A stretch of 64,000 nt of DNA from an uncultured Coriobacteriaceae bacterium (GTDB lineage: Bacteria > Actinomycetota > Coriobacteriia > Coriobacteriales > Coriobacteriaceae), in NCBI GenBank assembly GCA_944322305.1, contig CALUOP010000004.1:242814-306813 (forward strand), in the 5' to 3' direction. A model generated the notes under the pieces. It ran no database searches, was not told the DNA's origin, and saw only the letters and a list, made by a program, of their open reading frames with translations. Shown piece after piece: positions 58,934-64,000 of the stretch; the first letter of the stretch is position 1, and each line of letters starts with the position of its first letter. Position numbers and translations under genes: made by a program.

Positions 58934-59801
58934 CGTCCGCTCCGTCCCAGAAGGCCTTGATGTGGTTGCCGGCGTTGGTGTGGATCACCTCGCCGGAGAC
59001 GCACTTGGATGCGTCGGAGAGCAGGAAAAGGGCGACCTCGGCAACCTCCTCGGGCAGGAAGAGGCGGCCAGACGCGCAGTCACGGTAGAGGTTGCCGTCC
59101 GAGGCGTCGGCGTACTCCGCGGTCATGTCGGAGAGCGTCACGCCGGGTGCGACCGCGTTCACGCGCAGCGCGCCGTCGGTGGCGCGGTAGACGCGGCGAG
59201 ACGCGGCGCGCACGAAGCTGTCCATGGCAGCCTTCGTCATGCCGTAAGGCGTGTCATAAGCCTGCTCGCCGGTCTCGGAGGTGACGACGAGGACGTTGCC
59301 CGAGGGCTCCGCCATACGGAGGCGCCGCCTCAGGAACTCCTGCACGAGGAAGTACGCGCCGCGCACGTTGGTGTCGAACTGGGCGTCGAAGCCCTCGGGA
59401 GTAACGTTGGAGAAGCGGCCTTCGTGAAGCGACACGCCGGCGTTGGCGACGAGGCTGTCCGCCTCCCCGCCCAAGCGCTGAGCGCACTCGTCGAGGAACC
59501 AGCCCGCCCGCTCGACCTCGCGCACGTCTGCCACGACGTAGGACGCTGCCGAACCAATTTTGGCGCAGGACCCCTTGAGCACCTCCTCGCTCCTGCCCGA
59601 GATGCAAACCGAGGCGCCCTCGGAAGCGAAACGCTCGGCCATCGCGAGACCGAGGCCCCGCCCGCCGCCGGTGACGACGACGCGGCGCCCCGAAAGCAGC
59701 GAGCCCGCCGCCACCTGGGCGACGGTCACGGTCACGTGCTTCTCGGGAGATGAAGAGAGGACGAGCTTTGCCGCCTTCCTGATGACCCTCTTGACCCCCA
59801 T
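58926..59801 (-). CDS. Short-chain dehydrogenase/reductase of the EPS locus
   Basis: This 291-residue SDR has the cofactor motif VVTGGGRGLGLAMA near residue 43, NAGVS, a catalytic Ser in VVTSETGEQ, and the Tyr-Lys pair in YDTPYGMTKAAMD. The first 35 residues are an extra segment. It sits directly after the MenD-like gene with one base between them. A reductase acting on the product of that enzyme is the simplest idea (inference). Confidence 0.88.
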   Translation of the reverse strand: MGVKRVIRKAAKLVLSSSPEKHVTVTVAQVAAGSLLSGRRVVVTGGGRGLGLAMAERFASEGASVCISGRSEEVLKGSCAKIGSAASYVVADVREVERAGWFLDECAQRLGGEADSLVANAGVSLHEGRFSNVTPEGFDAQFDTNVRGAYFLVQEFLRRRLRMAEPSGNVLVVTSETGEQAYDTPYGMTKAAMDSFVRAASRRVYRATDGALRVNAVAPGVTLSDMTAEYADASDGNLYRDCASGRLFLPEEVAEVALFLLSDASKCVSGEVIHTNAGNHIKAFWDGADDE

Positions 59802-59802
59802 G

Positions 59803-61575
59803 CTACCGCCCCTTCTTGAAGACGCCGGCGATCCGCTGGGCCTTCTCCTGGCCGATGGTGCGCTTGACGAGCTCCTTGGAGCGGCGGATCGCCTCGGACT
59901 GCACGTCGCGCGGGCGGGTTGCGTCGAAGATGGAGTAGATGACGTCCGAGTCGGCCTTCATCTCTGAGAAGACCTCCAACAGGACGGGCTCCCCAGCATC
60001 CTCGCCGAAGAATTCCCCGAGCGCCTCGTTGAGCTCCGCTTCGTTGCGCGCGGAGAGGTAGCGGAACCCGCACTCGCGCACCCACCCCTCCGCCTTGGTG
60101 TGGTGCCGCGCGGTCGTATGAAGGTCGCTCGCCTCGTTCTTCCACATCCGGTTGAAGTAGAACTCCTCGCCGCCCTGGTTGTTGAGCAGCAGGATGCGCA
60201 CGTTGGAGCCGATGTGGCGCAGGCGCAGCGCGTTCATGTCGTAGAAGAACGCGAGGTCGCCCACGACGAGGTAGGCGGGTTTCCCGGACGCGGCGGCCTG
60301 CCCGAGCAGCGAGGACACCGGCCCGTCGATCCCGTGGGTGCCGATGTTGGCGTAGACCTTCACGCCGGGCCGCAGCTCGAAGAAGTTGGCCAGGCGGATG
60401 GCGTTGTTCACGGCGAGGTGAAGGATCGAGCCGGACGGGACGCGCTCGACGACCCTCTTAATAGCCAGCGCGTTCGACCACGGCAGCTCCGGCACGGTCG
60501 CTTGGGCCTCATAGGCCTTGAGCGCACCGAGGTAGCCGCCGTCGTTCGAGCCGCCGTCGAGGAGCCTCGCCATCCTCGAGAAGAACGCCTCGGGAGTCGA
60601 CTCGAACACGGTCGTGAGGCTCTTGAACATGTCGCAGACCGACCCGTCCTCGCGCACCGACCAGTGCTCGAACCTCCCCGCGAACTTGCGGAGCATGTCC
60701 TTGAGCCCGGCGGTCATGTTGCCGCCGAAGGACACCACGACGTCGGGCAGGAGCTCTGCGAACTTCTTCTCCGTCACGTAGCGGTACTCCATGCACAGCG
60801 TCGGGTTGAAGGCGCTCTCGCGCGGGACGTTTGCCATGTACTCCGCTGCGACGGCGGAGTTGCAGGAGGCGCAGAAGCGCTCAAGCGCGGCCGAGAGCTC
60901 CGGGGAGGCGCCCGTCGTCTGGCCCGCCACGACGAGCACGCGCCTTGCAGAGGCGAGCCTGCCGGCGTAGGGGCGCCAAGCCGCGTCGCCGCAGAGCGCG
61001 TCCACCCGACGGATGCGGGTGACCTGCGGCAGCTCGCGGACGTTGAACGAGTTGTTGTAGGAGCGCATGGGGACGTTGATGTGCACCGGGCTGGTGCCGA
61101 GGTGGTCGAGCTCGAGCAGCGCCTCGTTCACAAGCCGCTGGCAGAACAGCCAGTCGTCATGGTCGTTGACGATCGGCAGGTTCACGGACTTGCGCACGTG
61201 GCGGTCGTACATGCCGACCTGGTCGATCATCTGGTCCTCCCACTGGCCGAGCATCGCCGGGTCGCGGTCGCTCGTGAGCACGACCAAGGGCACCCCCTGG
61301 TAATAGGCCTCGGCAACAGGCGGCCAGTAGTTGCAGGTGGCGGTGGACGAGGTGCAGGAGATCACGACCGGCTCGCCGGACTCCTGGGCGAGCCCGAGAG
61401 CGAAGTACCCGGCGCTACGCTCGTCGACCACCGAGTAGCACTCGAAGAACGGGTCCTCCTCGACGGAGTGGACGAAAGGCACGTTGCGGGAGCCGGCGGA
61501 AAGGACACAGCGGCGGATGCCGTACTCCTTCAGCAGGGCGATGATGATCTGGTAGGACTTCAGCTCCGTGTACAT
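59803..61575 (-). CDS. MenD-like thiamine-diphosphate enzyme of the EPS locus
   Basis: This 590-residue ThDP-dependent enzyme is closest in motifs to SEPHCHC synthase MenD: VLSAGSRNVPF, the catalytic Glu in VDERSAGYFALGLA, IGTHGIDGPVSSLLGQ, and the ThDP-binding VGDLAFFYDMNALRL...NNQGGEEF. No other menaquinone gene is near; instead the neighbours are an SDR and a pyruvyl transferase. It likely forms a carbon-carbon bond from a 2-oxo acid to build an unusual sugar substituent (inference). The ATG 61575 has GGAGG and overlaps the pyruvyl transferase end by 16 bases. Confidence 0.82.
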   Translation of the reverse strand: MYTELKSYQIIIALLKEYGIRRCVLSAGSRNVPFVHSVEEDPFFECYSVVDERSAGYFALGLAQESGEPVVISCTSSTATCNYWPPVAEAYYQGVPLVVLTSDRDPAMLGQWEDQMIDQVGMYDRHVRKSVNLPIVNDHDDWLFCQRLVNEALLELDHLGTSPVHINVPMRSYNNSFNVRELPQVTRIRRVDALCGDAAWRPYAGRLASARRVLVVAGQTTGASPELSAALERFCASCNSAVAAEYMANVPRESAFNPTLCMEYRYVTEKKFAELLPDVVVSFGGNMTAGLKDMLRKFAGRFEHWSVREDGSVCDMFKSLTTVFESTPEAFFSRMARLLDGGSNDGGYLGALKAYEAQATVPELPWSNALAIKRVVERVPSGSILHLAVNNAIRLANFFELRPGVKVYANIGTHGIDGPVSSLLGQAAASGKPAYLVVGDLAFFYDMNALRLRHIGSNVRILLLNNQGGEEFYFNRMWKNEASDLHTTARHHTKAEGWVRECGFRYLSARNEAELNEALGEFFGEDAGEPVLLEVFSEMKADSDVIYSIFDATRPRDVQSEAIRRSKELVKRTIGQEKAQRIAGVFKKGR

Positions 61576-62684
61576 GCGGAGACCTCCTTCTGCAGGTAGG
61601 ATCGGGCGGCGGCGCGGCCCTCGGCGACGCGCTCGCGCACAGGGCCCCAGTCGGGGGCGGAGTCGAGCAGGCGGGCGAAGTCGGCCGCCGAGGACGCGAC
61701 GCGGGACCCAAGGCCGAGCCTGCCGAGCAGGTCGGTCAGCTTCTCGACGTTGCCGTAGCCTTGGGTGCGCACGACCGCGGCGAACGGGCGCTCGGCGATC
61801 GCGGACAGGATGGTGCCGTGGAAGGTGTCGGTGAGCACGCACTCGGCGCCCCGGAAGGCGGCGAGCACCTCGAAGGGGCCGAGGTCGAGGAACTCGTCGC
61901 AGCAGCCCTGGACGCCGCCGACGTTGACGACCTTGAGGCCGCGGTCGTCGGCGTACCCCCTCAGGGCCGCGCACTCCCCCTTCGTCAGACGGCCCGAGTA
62001 GGCGTAGGCGATCAGGTAGCGGCCCTCCACGGGGCTCTCGGGGACCTCCTCCCCGAAGAAGTCCCAGGCAAGCACCGGGTCGAGGTTCCGGGCGGGATCC
62101 ACCCCCGCGAGCTCCCGTACCACCGAGGCGGTGTTCTCGTCGCGTACGGAAAGGGCGTCGAAGCCCCGAAGCCAGCCGGCGACCTCGCCGGCCACCCCGT
62201 GCTCGCGCAGCTTCGCGGGCGTCGTGTTGCCGCACGAGGCGGCGTAGGTGATGAGCCGCCTCGCTTTCGAATTGGCCCCGAACAGGTCGGGGCTGAAGCC
62301 GACGTTGGGGTTCGCCTGCACGCAGTTGAAGACCTCGTCCGAGCCGATGACGAGCATGTCCAGGCCGGCCGTGCGGTATTCCGGCTCCACGGGCAGCCCC
62401 AGCAGCGGCCACGTCCGCGCGTCGTAGCGGCGCTTGTAGTTGGCGTAGGCGAGCTTGGCTGCGAGCGGCCCCGGCCCCGCCAGCGCTTCGGCGAGCTTCA
62501 CCGCCGGGCGCGGCAGGCGCGAGGGGCGTTCGGGCTCCACCAGGCACTTCCCCGGCCGGTAGTCCACGAAGCGCACCCCGCACCCCAGCGACTCCAGGAG
62601 CCTCCTCAGGCCGTAGGCCTGCAGGAAGGAGCCGTAGTTCCTGATCCTCTGCATCGACATGACGCCGACGAGCGGTTTTCCCAT
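61560..62684 (-). CDS. Polysaccharide pyruvyl transferase family protein
   Basis: This 374-residue protein of the PS_pyruv_trans family has YGSFLQAYGLRRLLESLG near the N-terminus, MLVIGSDEVFN, FDALSVRDENTASVVREL, and the C-terminal VLTDTFHGTILSAIAERPF that carries the conserved His. Such enzymes transfer pyruvate from PEP to sugar hydroxyls as ketals. GC-rich, same strand, five bases after the upstream gene's stop. Confidence 0.9.
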   Translation of the reverse strand: MGKPLVGVMSMQRIRNYGSFLQAYGLRRLLESLGCGVRFVDYRPGKCLVEPERPSRLPRPAVKLAEALAGPGPLAAKLAYANYKRRYDARTWPLLGLPVEPEYRTAGLDMLVIGSDEVFNCVQANPNVGFSPDLFGANSKARRLITYAASCGNTTPAKLREHGVAGEVAGWLRGFDALSVRDENTASVVRELAGVDPARNLDPVLAWDFFGEEVPESPVEGRYLIAYAYSGRLTKGECAALRGYADDRGLKVVNVGGVQGCCDEFLDLGPFEVLAAFRGAECVLTDTFHGTILSAIAERPFAAVVRTQGYGNVEKLTDLLGRLGLGSRVASSAADFARLLDSAPDWGPVRERVAEGRAAARSYLQKEVSACTRS

Positions 62685-62688
62685 GTTC

Positions 62689-63171
62689 CTAAAGCCTCTC
62701 TATCCTCTCGAGGAGCCCTTGGCAGAACTCCGCGTTGTGGCTCCTGAACCCGGCGCCCGACCTGGAGAGCCGGCGCGCCTCCCCTATCGCCCCGGCAAGG
62801 TCCGCGACGTCGTAGACGGGCACGATCCCGCCCTGGCGCTCGGCGACGAAGCGCACGAACGCCTCCTGGTGGTCGTTCACGTGCTCGCCGAAGCGCGCGA
62901 GGCGCGGCACCACCACGGGGACCTTGCCCGCGGCCATCGCCTCGACGAAGGAGGACGGGCCGCCGTGGGTGACCACGACGTCCGCGGCCTCCATGCGGGA
63001 GCGCATCTCGGCGTACGGGACGAACCTGGCCCACACGCAGCGGGAGGGCTCGCAGGCCGAGTAGCCGGTCTGGACGAAGACCTCCTCGCCCGTGGAGGCG
63101 GCGTAGGCGTCGGCCGCCCTGACGAGGCGGTCGAACTGCTGCTCGTGGGTGCCGACGGTGACGAATACCAC
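62689..63171 (-). CDS. PssE/Alg13-like glycosyltransferase subunit
   Basis: This 160-residue cytoplasmic protein resembles the C-terminal half of GT28 enzymes: VFVTVGTHEQQFDRLVRA at the start and DVVVTHGGPSSFVEAMAAGKVPVVVPRL as donor-binding motif. It should form an active enzyme with the PssD-like protein encoded just upstream, as Alg13 does with Alg14. The start is GTG 63171 with GGGAGGGG. Confidence 0.9.
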   Translation of the reverse strand: MVFVTVGTHEQQFDRLVRAADAYAASTGEEVFVQTGYSACEPSRCVWARFVPYAEMRSRMEAADVVVTHGGPSSFVEAMAAGKVPVVVPRLARFGEHVNDHQEAFVRFVAERQGGIVPVYDVADLAGAIGEARRLSRSGAGFRSHNAEFCQGLLERIERL

Positions 63172-63181
63172 AGGCCCCTCC

Positions 63182-63649
63182 CTAGAAGATCGAGCCGAGG
63201 TCGACCGACCCCGGGTAGACGGCGAGCGTCTCGGGCCACTGCACGACGAACAGGTCGGCGAGGCGGCGAACCAGCCGGCCGGTCAGCGTCGCCTTGCCCA
63301 CGCGGTCGAACACCTCGACGTAGACCGTCTTTGCGCCGAGGAGTTTGCCGACGAGGAAGAACGGGACGGCCACCGCCGCCCCGGAGGAGACGATCAGATC
63401 GGGGCGCTCCCTGCGGAGCACCTTCACCGCCAGCAGCGTGTTCCTCACGGTGTTCCTGACGTTCCTGTTCGTGGGGAAGAAGCAGTGGTAGACCCGCTCC
63501 CCCGCGAGCTTGCTGTTGGCGTCCTCCTTGTCGAAGGTCACCCAGAAGCGGTCGGCCGCCCGGTCGAGCACCGGCATGAGCATGAGCATGTGCGTGAGGT
63601 GGCCGCCAGAGGAGGTGGGGATGCAGACCTTGGCCTTCGAGATGTCCAT
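63182..63649 (-). CDS. PssD/Alg14-like glycosyltransferase subunit
   Basis: This 155-residue protein has the Alg14 start KVCIPTSSGGHLTHMLML, a middle PDLIVSSGAAVAVPFFLVGKLLG that is probably membrane-associated, and a YVEVFDRVGKATLTGRLV stretch. It anchors and completes the PssE-like subunit at the inner membrane, likely adding the second sugar of the repeat unit. The start shares one base with the stop of the sugar transferase. Confidence 0.9.
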   Translation of the reverse strand: MDISKAKVCIPTSSGGHLTHMLMLMPVLDRAADRFWVTFDKEDANSKLAGERVYHCFFPTNRNVRNTVRNTLLAVKVLRRERPDLIVSSGAAVAVPFFLVGKLLGAKTVYVEVFDRVGKATLTGRLVRRLADLFVVQWPETLAVYPGSVDLGSIF

Positions 63650-63922
63650 CAGCAGGCCCCCTCTCCCGAGAAGACGACCCTCACGGTGTCGAAAACAAGC
63701 TTGAGGTCCGTCAGCGGGCCCCTCTCTCCTATGTACTGAAGGTCCAGGTCGACCATGTCCTCGAAGGTGGTGTCGCTCCTGCCGCGGGTCTGCCAGTAGC
63801 AGGTGAGGCCGGGCTTCACGCTAAGGCGCCTCATGGCGCGGGAGTCGTACTCCCTGACCTCCCTGGGCAGGGCCGGCCTCGGGCCCACCACGGAGAGCTG
63901 GCCGGCGAGCACGTTCAGAAAC
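63649..63922 (-). pseudogene. Undecaprenyl-phosphate sugar transferase, 3' fragment cut by an IS
   Basis: The C-terminal about 90 residues of a bacterial sugar transferase (WcaJ/PssA type) remain: QFLNVLAGQLSVVGPRPALPREV, KPGLTCYWQTRGRSDTTFEDMVDLDLQYI. The family-typical LPQFLNVL segment is broken right before its Gln, where insertion-sequence DNA begins. This enzyme normally starts the lipid-linked repeat unit, so its loss could stop EPS synthesis unless another copy exists. Confidence 0.85.
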
Positions 63923-64000
63923 TGTGGATTGGCTACACTAGGTTGGACAGTTTCACGAGGGCCTATGGAAGGAGGCTCGATGGCCGATCCAAAGCATCCG
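63923..64000 (+). mobile_element. Insertion sequence, left end (probably IS3-like)
   Basis: The sequence starts TGTGGATTGGC and contains CTAGGTTGGACAGTTTC, resembling terminal repeats of IS3-family elements. It interrupts the sugar transferase gene and continues past the window. A GGAGG-preceded ATG at 63980 opens the transposase frame (MADPKHP). Family is a guess from the end sequence. Confidence 0.7.
63980..64000 (+). CDS. Transposase, first seven codons
   Basis: ATG 63980 follows GGAGG (63970-63975) at a good distance and encodes MADPKHP before the window ends. It reads into the insertion sequence, opposite to the broken sugar transferase gene. Nothing more can be said of its family from seven codons. 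Confidence 0.55.

Overview
The window is about 64 kb of a high-GC chromosome from a strictly anaerobic Actinomycetota, most likely a gut coriobacterium (Collinsella/Olsenella type). This is inferred from a class III ribonucleotide reductase, a 1466-residue fused CoA-dehydratase-activase protein, frequent GTG/TTG starts, sialic-acid catabolism, and the actinobacterial gene neighbourhood uvrC / rapZ / whiA / gap / pgk / tpiA / secG. No rRNA, CRISPR array, prophage or replication origin was seen.

Layout. 0-3 kb: the 5' part of nrdD behind two NrdR-like boxes, and a GH13 glucosidase. 3.6-14 kb: five tRNA genes (Val, Gly, Cys, Gly, Leu), the giant activase/dehydratase fusion, a STAS-kinase fusion, a membrane protein, and a PAS/GAF/PP2C phosphatase that looks like a partner-switching partner of the STAS-kinase protein. 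14.5-20.4 kb: an oppABCDF peptide transporter. 20.8-29.7 kb: secG, a REP/RAYT unit carrying a HAD phosphatase gene, then gpmI-tpiA-pgk, gap, whiA and rapZ. 30.6-39.2 kb: a sialic-acid operon in which an Opp-family transporter (binding protein, permease, permease-ATPase fusion, ATPase) is followed by nanA, nanK and nanE, with ACCAGT direct repeats upstream. 39.6-48.7 kb: uvrC, murJ, ybaK, 5-formyl-THF cyclo-ligase, a metallo-hydrolase, a DUF5655-type protein and a PIN/RHH toxin-antitoxin pair. 49.4-64 kb: an exopolysaccharide locus, read on the minus strand from a sugar transferase gene broken by an insertion sequence near 63.92 kb down to a galU remnant at 49.5 kb.

The EPS locus couples an Alg14/Alg13-type glycosyltransferase pair, a pyruvyl transferase, a MenD-like ThDP enzyme, an SDR, three more glycosyltransferases, Wzy- and Wzx-type membrane proteins and UDP-glucose dehydrogenase. 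The polymerase and two glycosyltransferases (54.2-57.5 kb) are AT-rich and look imported.

The gene-free stretches hold most of the unusual signal: (i) a LexA/SOS box in front of a tiny hydrophobic peptide ORF, next to repeated structured RNA elements; (ii) two palindromic elements with an identical scaffold but different, fully compensated stems; (iii) a repeat family of degenerate 31-bp units around a 24-bp palindrome at three loci, and a 41-bp tandem array; (iv) a RAYT transposase whose perfect 30-bp inverted repeats bracket a phosphatase gene. Most genes lie on the minus strand.
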